Positions 1-6,005 of a DNA stretch of 7,177 nt are shown here, one piece after another; position 1 is the stretch's first letter; every line of letters starts with the position of its first letter. Below the pieces are notes generated by a model. It saw only the letters and a program-made list of their open reading frames with translations. It was not told the DNA's origin and did no database searches. The DNA lies in contig JAAYAP010000074.1 in assembly GCA_012719315.1 (NCBI GenBank), forward strand, positions 1-7,177, given 5' to 3'. The translations under genes were made by a program, and so were the position numbers. The stretch comes from Methanobacteriota archaeon. GTDB taxonomy: Archaea; Thermoplasmatota; Thermoplasmata; Methanomassiliicoccales; Methanomethylophilaceae.

Positions 1-1187
1 AAGAGCATCGCCTTCGCGGTCGGGGGCACATAGCTCTCCCGGAGCCTGTCCAGGTATCTTTTGAACGCCGGACGCCCCCGGGTCTCCGATCCGGTGTAGA
101 ACAGCGCCCAGTCCCTGCTCAGCGGCTCGGTGGCTTCCAGGAACCCCTGGTACGTCTCGAGCCTCCTGAGCGCATCCAGCAGGGCAGGGTGGGCCCGGCA
201 GCGGATCTCCACCAGCTCCCACAGCCTCCCCTCGGTGAGGTAGCGCTTCACGAGCGCGAGCTCCTGGGTGATCTGGTAGAGGTTGTGCCTGGCGATGACC
301 TTGGTCCGTTCCTTCGCAGGCAGCTTCCGCAGCGTCTGCAGCGTGTGCCCGCGGCAGGCGGGGCAGCCGCAGTCGAGCGACTGCATGTCCTGCAGACGGA
401 AGGTCCCGTCGATGAACATCAGCCGGTCGTCCCTGGCGAACTTGGCGTACGAGGCCGAGTCGAAGAGGTCGCATCCCATGAGCACGGCCAGAGCCAGGAC
501 CATCGGGTGCCCGGCGCCGAACAGGTGCACGGGACGGTTGGGGTTCAGGCCCTTCTTGGAGGAGAGCACGACATCCACCAGTTCGGAGTAGCGGTACTGC
601 TCCATCAGCGGGACGACCCCGCCGATCGGATGCACGTCGATGTCCATCGACGCCATCCTCCGGGCGCAGTCCTCCCTGAGATCGGTGTACACGGATCCCT
701 GTCCGACGCCGTTGATCATCATCTCGCCCTTGATCTCGCAGGCCTTCGCGGTGCGTTCGAGGGTCACCTCGATCGAGGCGGCGGTCTTCTCCTTGCTCCA
801 GTACGGTTCGGTGAAGATGTCCAGAACGGTGCCGATGTCCGAATCGATGCTCTTCTGGTACTCGACCATCTCCTCGTTGGTCACTTCCACCTCTCCGTAC
901 ATGTGGCTCTGGAAGGTGCCCGAGTCGGTCATGATCACCCCCGGGAAGTCCAGCAGCTCGTGGAGCCCGACTTCTTGGGCCGCGGCACTGAGCTCGGGGG
1001 AGTTCTTGATGATGTAGGAATTGGTGATCAGCGCCTTGAAGCCGAATTCGTCATAGAGCTCCCTGGGGCTGACGGTGTTGATCTTCGGGTTGATCACCGG
1101 CAGCAATGCGGGGGTCTCCAGCACGCCCCTCCGTGTCTCGAACCGGCCGATCCTCGCCAATCCGTCCCGTCTGGTGATTTCGAACAT
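1..1187 (-). CDS. tgtA: Archaeosine tRNA-guanine(15) transglycosylase TgtA (3' end outside window)
   Basis: This enzyme exchanges guanine at position 15 of the tRNA D-loop for preQ0, the first step of archaeosine synthesis in the cytoplasm. The 395 codons seen cover the catalytic TIM-barrel domain and the start of the C-terminal region. The N-terminus MFEITRRDGLARIG and the segment ETPALLPV are typical of the archaeal family. D88 in TDSGTFQ fits the acid/base aspartate and D243 in LFDSASY fits the nucleophile. C273, C275, C278 and H301 form the zinc site, with the same spacing to the nucleophile as I recall for the Pyrococcus enzyme. The PUA domain expected at the C-terminus would lie beyond base 1, so truncation here is a window effect. 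The ATG at 1187 is 26 bases past the upstream small gene and has its own TATA box at leaderless distance. No Shine-Dalgarno sequence is visible. Confidence 0.95.
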   Translation of the reverse strand, partial: MFEITRRDGLARIGRFETRRGVLETPALLPVINPKINTVSPRELYDEFGFKALITNSYIIKNSPELSAAAQEVGLHELLDFPGVIMTDSGTFQSHMYGEVEVTNEEMVEYQKSIDSDIGTVLDIFTEPYWSKEKTAASIEVTLERTAKACEIKGEMMINGVGQGSVYTDLREDCARRMASMDIDVHPIGGVVPLMEQYRYSELVDVVLSSKKGLNPNRPVHLFGAGHPMVLALAVLMGCDLFDSASYAKFARDDRLMFIDGTFRLQDMQSLDCGCPACRGHTLQTLRKLPAKERTKVIARHNLYQITQELALVKRYLTEGRLWELVEIRCRAHPALLDALRRLETYQGFLEATEPLSRDWALFYTGSETRGRPAFKRYLDRLRESYVPPTAKAML

Positions 1188-1211
1188 GTACCGGGAACAT
1201 CGATGGTGCCG

Positions 1212-1218
1212 ATTTAAA
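1212..1218 (-). promoter_or_regulatory. TATA box of tgtA, overlapping the stop codon of the upstream gene
   Basis: On the minus strand the bases read TTTAAAT, close to the archaeal consensus TTTAWATA. Its centre is 28 bases before the tgtA ATG, so transcription would start about at the start codon. The box contains the TAA stop (1216-1214) of the DUF2703-like gene. This gives tgtA its own promoter even though the two genes are adjacent and co-directional. Confidence 0.55.
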
Positions 1219-1609
1219 GGATTCTGTTATCGTTGATCTCGGCGAAGATCTTGGCGATGGCGTTCTTCATCAGCACATCGGGTATGTCCTCGATCACATC
1301 GCGGTCCCAATCCAGGGTCGGGCGGCCGAAACTGACGATCGTCTTCTTGTTGAAATCGCAGGATTCCTCGGCGTCGACCATGCGTATCTCGAGGCCGTCG
1401 AGGATCTGATGGACGGTCCGGCCGTTGATGTACACCATGTTCGGCCCTTCCGTCTCCTTATCGATGAACTTGGACGAGATGTCGGACATCTGCATCTCGC
1501 AGACGAGTTCGGTCAGGTATTCGCGCATCTCATCGACCGATCCCCTCCTGAGGTCGCCCTTCGCGGAAGGCTCGGCCGAGTGCCTGTACTCGATGTCGAT
1601 CATCGCCAT
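1214..1609 (-). CDS. Small DUF2703-like protein, function unknown
   Basis: This is a 131-residue soluble acidic protein with no signal peptide or membrane segment. The pattern resembles what I recall of DUF2703: an N-terminal strand (IDIEYRH, 4-10), a helix (26-40), a strand followed by INGRTVHQIL (61-70), and an ending with IPDVLMKNAIAKI (109-121). DUF2703 members usually carry cysteine pairs, but here only C37 and C84 remain and there is no CxxC. The family call is from memory of its pattern and is moderate at best. The ATG at 1609 is chosen because it is 26 bases from a TATA-like box; an ATG two codons on (1603) is also possible. The same frame stays open far upstream, but that part lies antisense to pth2 and is a shadow. 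The gene precedes tgtA by 26 bases and is divergent from pth2. Confidence 0.75.
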   Translation of the reverse strand: MAMIDIEYRHSAEPSAKGDLRRGSVDEMREYLTELVCEMQMSDISSKFIDKETEGPNMVYINGRTVHQILDGLEIRMVDAEESCDFNKKTIVSFGRPTLDWDRDVIEDIPDVLMKNAIAKIFAEINDNRIL

Positions 1610-1630
1610 GTCCGGTTCAATCCACTTGCG

Positions 1631-1640
1631 TATAGAAAAA
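1631..1640 (-). promoter_or_regulatory. TATA-like box of the DUF2703-like gene
   Basis: The minus strand reads TTTTTCTATA, centred about 26 bases before the ATG at 1609. The spacing predicts a leaderless or nearly leaderless mRNA. It forms a divergent pair with the pth2 box 35-40 bases away. Confidence 0.4.
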
Positions 1641-1670
1641 TGGTTAGGTTCCCGCGGGGTCCGCGTCGGA

Positions 1671-1680
1671 TTAAAATACA
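1671..1680 (+). promoter_or_regulatory. TATA box of pth2
   Basis: TTAAAATACA is centred about 26 bases before the ATG at 1701. No Shine-Dalgarno sequence lies in between, so a leaderless pth2 transcript is likely. Confidence 0.5.
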
Positions 1681-1700
1681 AGCCGTCCGATTGAGAATCC

Positions 1701-2081
1701 ATGATCTTCCGTGCATCCGGCGATTGCGGGGAACGCAAACTGGTCATCCTGATGAGGAACGACATCAAGATGTCCAAAGGCAAGATGGCCGCGCAGGCAG
1801 GACACGCGGCGGTCGTCTGCGCCCTGGCTTCGCAGAAGAAGGACAAGAAGAACTTCGACGCATGGATGGCGGCGGGGCAGTCGAAGGTCGTCCTGAAAGT
1901 CGATTCCGAACGGGAGCTCTTCGAATTCAAGGCGATCGCCGAGGCGCAGAGCCTCACGACCTCGATCATCTGCGACGCCGGCAGGACTGAGATCGCCCCG
2001 GGCACGTACACCTGTCTCGGCATCGGACCGGCTCCCGCCGCGCTGATCGACAAGGTGACCGGCGAACTCAAGATGATGTGA
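1701..2081 (+). CDS. pth2: Peptidyl-tRNA hydrolase, archaeal/eukaryotic type (Pth2)
   Basis: Pth2 cleaves the ester bond of peptidyl-tRNAs that fall off the ribosome, recycling tRNA in the cytoplasm. The 126 residues cover the whole family domain. They include RNDIKMSKGKMAAQAGHAAV (19-38) with the conserved MSKGK and H35, the strand SKVVLKVDS (61-69), CDAGRTEIAPGT (91-102) with D92, and the ending LGIGPAPAALIDKVTGELK (106-124). The N-terminus is about 10 residues longer than in many relatives, which begin just before the VILMRND strand. The start at 1701 is kept because it is the first ATG in frame and sits at leaderless distance from a TATA box. The next in-frame ATG (codon 18) would remove the first strand. 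The GNAT gene follows after 6 bases, so the two are probably one transcript. Confidence 0.95.
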   Translation: MIFRASGDCGERKLVILMRNDIKMSKGKMAAQAGHAAVVCALASQKKDKKNFDAWMAAGQSKVVLKVDSERELFEFKAIAEAQSLTTSIICDAGRTEIAPGTYTCLGIGPAPAALIDKVTGELKMM

Positions 2082-2087
2082 ACGGCG

Positions 2088-2717
2088 ATGCACGGCATGC
2101 GGATCGGATACAGGGACTACGAGACGGCGGACCTGCCGCACCTGCTGCGGGTTGCGTCCGGATGCTGGGGGCCGAGGTTCTTCCCGGGCGATCCCCGCGC
2201 GGACGCCGATGTCGCCGTGCATTTCGTCTCGATGTTCATCGGCGAGGCCAACCGTTCGCGGGTCGCCGTCTGCGAGGGCATCCCCGTCGGGTTCATCCTC
2301 GGGCGCATAACGGGCGAGCCGCCCTGGTCGCTGTCGGCGCGGGCGCAGGCGGAAACGTCGGCGGCGGCCGTCAGGCTGAGGGCGACGGGCTCGTGCGACG
2401 ATTACCTAGATTTCTACGAGAAGGTGATCGGATCGTACATGGATCCGCTGGAGCAGGCCGGTCTGGCCCTCGATTCCGAGACGCTGCTGCTGGCCGTGGA
2501 TCCCGGGATGCAGGGCAAGGGCATCGGCAAGGGCCTGCTGAAGGAGATGGAACGCACCATGAAGGAGGCGGGAGCCGCCGACATGTTCCTCGTCTCCACC
2601 GGGTTCAGCGATCACGGGTTCTACACGAGCATGGGCTACGACAGGATCCTGGTGTCATCGGCCGCGGCGGGCCGTCACGGGACGGTCGGCGTCAATTACT
2701 TCCGTAAGCTCCTGTGA
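2088..2717 (+). CDS. GNAT-family N-acetyltransferase
   Basis: This is a 209-residue member of the Gcn5-related superfamily, which transfers acetyl from acetyl-CoA to an amine; the substrate cannot be read from the sequence. The strand pair around SRVAVCEGIPVGFILGRI (57-74) is the usual beta2-beta3 region. LLLAVDPGMQGKGIGKGLL (133-151) is motif A, with the pyrophosphate-binding Q-G-K-G-I-G loop at 142-147. FYTSMGYDRI (178-187) is the motif-B region with the typical tyrosine. Between the two halves lies an alanine-rich, probably helical stretch of about 55 residues (78-130) that may form the substrate side. The start may be 2088 or 2097 (MRIGYRD); neither has a clear ribosome binding site. It lies 6 bases after pth2 in the same direction, so co-expression is likely. 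A link to tRNA or peptide acetylation would be speculation. Confidence 0.85.
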   Translation: MHGMRIGYRDYETADLPHLLRVASGCWGPRFFPGDPRADADVAVHFVSMFIGEANRSRVAVCEGIPVGFILGRITGEPPWSLSARAQAETSAAAVRLRATGSCDDYLDFYEKVIGSYMDPLEQAGLALDSETLLLAVDPGMQGKGIGKGLLKEMERTMKEAGAADMFLVSTGFSDHGFYTSMGYDRILVSSAAAGRHGTVGVNYFRKLL

Positions 2718-2722
2718 GCCGC

Positions 2723-2790
2723 CGCGGACCCCGCTCCGATGGTCCGTGCGGCGGGAGCTGCGGCGACACCCTCTTCTTCTCCTTCTTCTC
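2723..2790 (+). terminator. Possible terminator: hairpin followed by a pyrimidine tract
   Basis: CGCGGACC (2723-2730) pairs with GGTCCGTG (2741-2748), giving an 8-base-pair stem with one G-U pair and a 10-base loop. It starts six bases after the GNAT stop. A pyrimidine-only run with many thymines (2769-2790, CTCTTCTTCT type) follows about 20 bases later. Archaeal termination needs T-rich tracts more than hairpins, and this tract is interrupted by cytosines, so the call is tentative. Confidence 0.3.
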
Positions 2791-2853
2791 GGTTGGTGGA
2801 CCGGCATCCCTCCGCGCTGCGTGTTTCTGTCTCCAGATCGTCTCCCGAGGCGG

Positions 2854-2921
2854 TCATATGATGTACGGATGTCTACGATCATACGCGATATGATGATTCA
2901 TATGTCTAATTATCATATGAT
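2854..2921. repeat. Cluster of TCATATGA-type palindromes, candidate operator region
   Basis: Four related palindromic elements lie within 68 bases. They are TCATATGA at 2854-2861; ATCATA-N5-TATGAT at 2878-2894; TCATATG at 2898-2904; and the 10-base palindrome ATCATATGAT at 2912-2921. The last one ends about ten bases before the TATA box of the zinc-ribbon gene, where TFB and TBP bind. The arrangement fits binding sites for a dimeric regulator, but no regulator gene is adjacent. Some repetition is expected by chance in AT-rich DNA. Confidence 0.4.
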
Positions 2922-2930
2922 TGATTAGGA

Positions 2931-2943
2931 ATATTTTTATAAT
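2931..2943 (+). promoter_or_regulatory. TATA box of the zinc-ribbon/membrane gene
   Basis: The stretch contains TTTTTATAAT and is preceded by the purine-rich AGGAA, a plausible BRE. The centre (about 2938) is 47 bases before the ATG at 2985. This predicts a leader of roughly 20 bases, unlike the leaderless promoters elsewhere in the window. Confidence 0.5.
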
Positions 2944-2973
2944 TCAAACATACTGCTAGACGCATATCCAAGA

Positions 2974-2978
2974 GAGGT
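2974..2978 (+). promoter_or_regulatory. Shine-Dalgarno site of the zinc-ribbon/membrane gene
   Basis: GAGGT lies 6 bases before the ATG at 2985 and matches the complement of the archaeal 16S rRNA 3' end. It decides for ATG 2985 over the out-of-frame ATG at 2980. It is the clearest ribosome binding site seen in the window. Confidence 0.55.
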
Positions 2979-2984
2979 CATGAT

Positions 2985-3326
2985 ATGGGATTCTGTAGCA
3001 ATTGCGGTAACGAGAACGATGATGACGCCAGGTTCTGCAACAACTGCGGGGCGTGCCTGGCCCCCGGCGAAGGCAGGTAGGACTGCAGGCCGACGGAAAA
3101 ACGCAGTCAGTCGGAAGGCAAGGTGTTGGCGATACTGGGTATAATCTTCGCCTGCTGCTCTTTGCTGGTGCTGCCGATCGTGTTCGGACCCCTGGCGGTA
3201 GTGTTCGGCGTGATCGCCGCTCTTAAGGGCGAGCTCGTGCCCGGCATCGTTGCCATCGTGCTCGGAGTCCTCCTAGCGGTGCTCAGCTACCTCTTGTCGG
3301 CGCTGATCCTGCTCGGAATGCTGTGA
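2985..3326 (+). CDS. Zinc-ribbon plus membrane protein with an in-frame TAG codon (possible pyrrolysine or readthrough)
   Basis: The first 31 codons encode a complete zinc ribbon, MGFCSNCG followed by FCNNCGAC (C4, C7, C18, C21). A TAG stands at codon 32 (3078-3080). The same frame then continues without a stop through a polar linker (DCRPTEKRSQSEGK, 33-46) into a very hydrophobic region of 67 residues. That region has two long membrane stretches, about 47-80 and 84-113, separated by KGELV, and ends at TGA 3324. Zinc ribbon, linker and two hydrophobic segments in one chain is a common architecture (DUF4190-like). Read through, the product has 113 residues. If TAG stops translation, the gene yields a 31-residue zinc ribbon and possibly a separate 67-residue membrane protein from GTG 3123, which has only a weak purine-rich site before it. 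A nonsense-mutated pseudogene is also possible. Function unknown. Confidence 0.65.
3078..3080 (+). other. In-frame amber codon in the zinc-ribbon/membrane gene
   Basis: TAG follows the residues APGEGR and precedes DCRPTEK in frame. Methanomassiliicoccales with pyl genes can read TAG as pyrrolysine. All eight other stop codons visible in the window are TGA or TAA, as expected where TAG is avoided as a stop. This is suggestive only, because eight codons are a small sample. Confidence 0.5.
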
Positions 3327-3342
3327 CCGCCCGCGCCTACGG

Positions 3343-4137
3343 TCAGAGACGGCGTATCTCGGCCCGTTCGAGGATATCCTCGGACTTCAGGTTGTGGACC
3401 GCATCCAGGAGCCTTGCTTTGAACGTGCCCGGTCCCGGCGATCCCTCTCCGGCGATCTCCCCTGCGACCGAGAAGACGGTCAATGCGGCTGCGACCGCTT
3501 CCAACGATGCGCCGCAGGCCCCGGCATAGGCGCCGACCAGCGACGACACCATGCAGCCGGTGCCCGAGACCCGTTCCATGAGTCCGCACCCGTTGCCGAT
3601 GGCGTAGGTGACCTCTCCGTCCGAGACGTAATCCGTCTCCCCGGTGGCGGCCACCACCCGTCCCGTCGACCGGGCCAACGAGATCGCGGCATGACCGTCT
3701 CCGGCTCCGGAGACGGAGTCGACCCCCCTGACCTCGCCTTCCATGCCGGCGAGGACCGAGATCTCCCCGCTGTTGCCTTTGACGATCCTGACTGCGTCGT
3801 ATCCCATGAGCTCGCGGGCGACTGCGGTCCGGTAGGCGGTGGCGCCGGCGCCGACCGGGTCGAGGACCACGGGCACTCCGATCCTGTCCGCCTCGTTGCC
3901 GGCGATGCGCATGGACTCGACGGTCCTCTGGTTGAGCGTGCCGATGTTCAGGACCACCGCCGAGGAGATACGGACGATGTCCGGCACATCCTGCGCCTCG
4001 TCGGTCATCACCGGGGAGCCCCCGGCGCAGATACAGGCGTTGGCGCAATCGTTGACGGTCACATAGTTGGTGATATGGTGGACGAGAGGCGTCCTGCTCC
4101 TGACGACGCCCATCATCTCGGCGATGATCTCCTGCAT
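3343..4137 (-). CDS. thiM: Hydroxyethylthiazole kinase (ThiM)
   Basis: ThiM phosphorylates 4-methyl-5-(2-hydroxyethyl)thiazole with ATP, salvaging the thiazole half of thiamine. Its product is the direct substrate of ThiE, encoded just upstream. The 264 residues match the family over full length. Seen are PLVHHITNYVTVNDCAN (17-33), the ribokinase-like DPVGAGAT (93-100), GNSGEI (121-126) and the anion hole GTGC (192-195) with the conserved C195. Start ATG 4137 is supported by a TATA box about 27 bases away; no Shine-Dalgarno is seen. The thiE stop is 69 bases upstream, so thiM may be expressed both with thiE and from its own promoter. Its stop faces that of the zinc-ribbon/membrane gene across 16 bases. 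Confidence 0.96.
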   Translation of the reverse strand: MQEIIAEMMGVVRSRTPLVHHITNYVTVNDCANACICAGGSPVMTDEAQDVPDIVRISSAVVLNIGTLNQRTVESMRIAGNEADRIGVPVVLDPVGAGATAYRTAVARELMGYDAVRIVKGNSGEISVLAGMEGEVRGVDSVSGAGDGHAAISLARSTGRVVAATGETDYVSDGEVTYAIGNGCGLMERVSGTGCMVSSLVGAYAGACGASLEAVAAALTVFSVAGEIAGEGSPGPGTFKARLLDAVHNLKSEDILERAEIRRL

Positions 4138-4159
4138 GGTCCGATGTATGCGGGACGGT

Positions 4160-4170
4160 GTATTTTTGAT
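4160..4170 (-). promoter_or_regulatory. TATA box of thiM
   Basis: The minus strand reads ATCAAAAATAC, centred about 27 bases before the thiM ATG in the 69-base gap after thiE. The spacing predicts a leaderless thiM transcript and leaves no room for a TPP riboswitch in it. Confidence 0.45.
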
Positions 4171-4206
4171 TTCACTCAGAACGGGGCGCGGGAACGGAGG
4201 CGATCG

Positions 4207-4845
4207 TCACCGGTGCTTCGCTTTGAGGACGGCGTCCCGCAGGTCATGCGCCGCCTTGGCGACGTCGTCCTGCGCCACGACGGCGGAGACCACCGCCACC
4301 GAATCGGCGCCCGCCGCGATCACATCCCTGATGTTCCCGAGATTGATGCCGCCGATGGCGACGATCGGGATGTCCAACGCCTCCCGGATCTCGAACAACG
4401 CATCCAATCCGGTGGCGTAACCCGCATCGTGCTTCGTCCGGGTCGGGAAGACGGTGCCCACGCCGAGGTAGTCGGCGCCCTGCTCCACGGCATCGAGCGC
4501 CTCTTCCAGGGTCTTCACGGACATGCCGATGAGCTTGTCGTCCCCGATGAGCTCCCTGGCTTCGGCGACGGGTATGTCGTCCTGACCAAGATGGACGCCG
4601 TCCGCATCGGACAGCACGGCGATGTCGACCCTGTCGTTGACGATGAACAGCTTCGCATGCTCGTCGGCGAGCTCCTTGATGGCCTTGGCCTGCTCGAGCA
4701 TGATCCCGCCCGGGGCGTCCTTCATCCTCAATTGCACCACGTCGGCTCCGCCTTCGTAGGCCAGGCGGGCGATCTCGGCATCGCTGCGCCCTCTCGACAA
4801 TCCGCGGTCGGTGATCACATACAGATCGAACATGGGTACCGCCAT
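4207..4845 (-). CDS. thiE: Thiamine phosphate synthase (ThiE)
   Basis: ThiE joins hydroxymethylpyrimidine diphosphate and thiazole phosphate to form thiamine phosphate. The 212 residues form the expected single TIM-barrel domain. LYVITDRG (8-15), VQLRMKD (37-43), FIVNDRVDIA (67-76), DADGVHLGQDD (80-90), LGVGTVFPTRTK (127-138), AIGGIN (163-168) and the phosphate-binding SVAVVSAV (182-189) are all present. The usual QLREK signature reads QLRMK here, a small departure. The start may be ATG 4845 or ATG 4833 (MFDLYV), which is the more usual N-terminus for the family. The gene begins 14 or 26 bases after the methyltransferase stop, so it is very likely in the same operon, with thiM following. Confidence 0.95.
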   Translation of the reverse strand: MAVPMFDLYVITDRGLSRGRSDAEIARLAYEGGADVVQLRMKDAPGGIMLEQAKAIKELADEHAKLFIVNDRVDIAVLSDADGVHLGQDDIPVAEARELIGDDKLIGMSVKTLEEALDAVEQGADYLGVGTVFPTRTKHDAGYATGLDALFEIREALDIPIVAIGGINLGNIRDVIAAGADSVAVVSAVVAQDDVAKAAHDLRDAVLKAKHR

Positions 4846-4859
4846 CGTCCGTCGGAATC

Positions 4860-5948
4860 TTAACTTTTCTTATCGCCCTTCCGTCTCCAGTAGTCGGTGC
4901 CCGTCAGTCCCATGGCGACGACGTTCTCGTCGGGGCAGGCGATCGGCGTCTCGCATCCCGGGGCGAGGATGTACCCGCCGTCGAGCCCGGCAGTCTCGAT
5001 CATCTCGAAGCATCTGCCGGTTATCCGGTCCGGGGTGCTCTGCAGCATCATCCGCACCGGATCGATGTTGCCCATCAGGGCGATGTCCTTGCCGGCGATC
5101 CGCTTGGCCGCGGCCAGATCGACCGCGTGGTCGAGGCTGAAGCAATCGCAGCCGGTCTCCGGCAGCGTCTTGAGGATGTCCGTGGTGTTCCCGCAGATAT
5201 GCAGGAAGGCGGGGACATCGTACTCCCGCTTGGTCTCGCCGATGACTGTCTCGAGGGCGCCGAACGAGAGATCGTCGAACATCTCCGGGGAGATCAGGTC
5301 CTGCGACGAGGTCGGATCGGCCATCCACATGACCGTGGCTCCCGCGTCAATCATCTTGAGCTGTTGCGCCAGGACGAATTCCGCGGTCTTGTCGACCAGC
5401 TCCTTGACGGTATCCTCCTCGTCGAGCATGGTCATCATCAGCATGTTCTCGGCGCCCATCAGGTATCCTGCGGTGGTGAACGGCCCCCAGGAGAGGCCGC
5501 AGATGTGCAGGTCCTCCTCCAGCTGCTTGGAGGTCTCCTCCAGGCCCCTGACGATGACGTTGGTGAAGTTGGGGCATTCGGCGGCTCTCGCCGGATCGAA
5601 GAAGGCCAGCCCGTCCACGTCCTCGGCCGTGTCGACCAGCGTGGATTTGACCGAGCCGTAGTCGTCCTCGGGGAATTTCACATCCATGCCCAGGTCCATG
5701 AAGGGGACCTGCGAATCCAGCACGGGTTTGACGAAATCCGAATGCGTCTTCAGCGAGTACTCGATCGCCACCCTGGCAGAGATCTCGGGATGCCAGCGGG
5801 CATCGTCGACCTTGAGCCCCGCGCTCCTGGCGGCGGTCACCAGTGCGAAGTTGTTGACGGGAGTCCTCTCGTGCGTCTCGTGGTTCAGGGCCGCTTCCAC
5901 GGCGGTCCTGTGACCTGCATCTCGATGTGCCATGCGCCGAGGATTCAT
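4860..5948 (-). CDS. Methylcobamide:coenzyme M methyltransferase family protein (MtaA/MtbA-like, UroD superfamily)
   Basis: The 362-residue protein belongs to the uroporphyrinogen decarboxylase superfamily branch that moves a methyl group from a methylated corrinoid protein to coenzyme M, the step feeding methyl-coenzyme M reductase. The zinc site is intact: H250 and C252 in LHICGNTTDIL, and C332 in APGCETP. This is the HxC...C pattern known from MtaA with nearly the same spacing. Other family segments are TPVNNF (29-34), MGNIDPV (292-298) and GGYILAPGC (324-332). Which corrinoid partner (methanol or methylamine type) it serves cannot be told; no corrinoid protein gene is in view. The frame runs to a TTG at 6005, but that lies next to the TATA box, so ATG 5948 (or 5933) is preferred. 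No clear Shine-Dalgarno sequence. It heads a cluster with thiE and thiM. Confidence 0.88.
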   Translation of the reverse strand: MNPRRMAHRDAGHRTAVEAALNHETHERTPVNNFALVTAARSAGLKVDDARWHPEISARVAIEYSLKTHSDFVKPVLDSQVPFMDLGMDVKFPEDDYGSVKSTLVDTAEDVDGLAFFDPARAAECPNFTNVIVRGLEETSKQLEEDLHICGLSWGPFTTAGYLMGAENMLMMTMLDEEDTVKELVDKTAEFVLAQQLKMIDAGATVMWMADPTSSQDLISPEMFDDLSFGALETVIGETKREYDVPAFLHICGNTTDILKTLPETGCDCFSLDHAVDLAAAKRIAGKDIALMGNIDPVRMMLQSTPDRITGRCFEMIETAGLDGGYILAPGCETPIACPDENVVAMGLTGTDYWRRKGDKKS

Positions 5949-6005
5949 CTGGGCGTTGATTAACCCTTGCCCCGAATCCGGCGCGGCTTCCCGCGAACTG
6001 GTCAA

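Noticed and set aside
189..1217. 342-codon plus-strand open frame over tgtA
   Set aside because: It is a shadow of tgtA. Its translation is rich in H, R, G and P with no family motif, while the minus strand carries all tgtA active-site residues.
1610..2098. Long minus-strand open frame extending the DUF2703-like gene upstream across pth2
   Set aside because: It is antisense to the whole of pth2, which has strong family motifs, and a TATA-like box lies just before ATG 1609.
2746..2928. 60-codon plus-strand frame with a leucine run in the spacer after the GNAT gene
   Set aside because: It starts at GTG inside the hairpin, its leucine run is the pyrimidine tract, and it ends in the palindrome cluster. 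It has no ribosome binding site.
2890..2944. C/D box guide RNA suggested by ATGATGA at 2890-2896
   Set aside because: No D box (CTGA) follows at a suitable distance, and the motif is part of the TCATATGA palindromes.
4138..4206. TPP riboswitch before the thiamine genes
   Set aside because: The thiE-thiM gap and the short leader of the methyltransferase gene lack the CTGAGA and ACC-TTGAACCTGA-type conserved segments, and thiM appears leaderless.
3394..4863. 489-codon plus-strand open frame over thiM and thiE
   Set aside because: It is a GC-rich shadow running antisense to two clearly recognised enzymes, and it has no motif of its own.
4860..6005. TTG start at 6005 for the methyltransferase
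   Set aside because: It lies directly beside the TATA element, upstream of any plausible transcript start, and adds 19 residues without family similarity.
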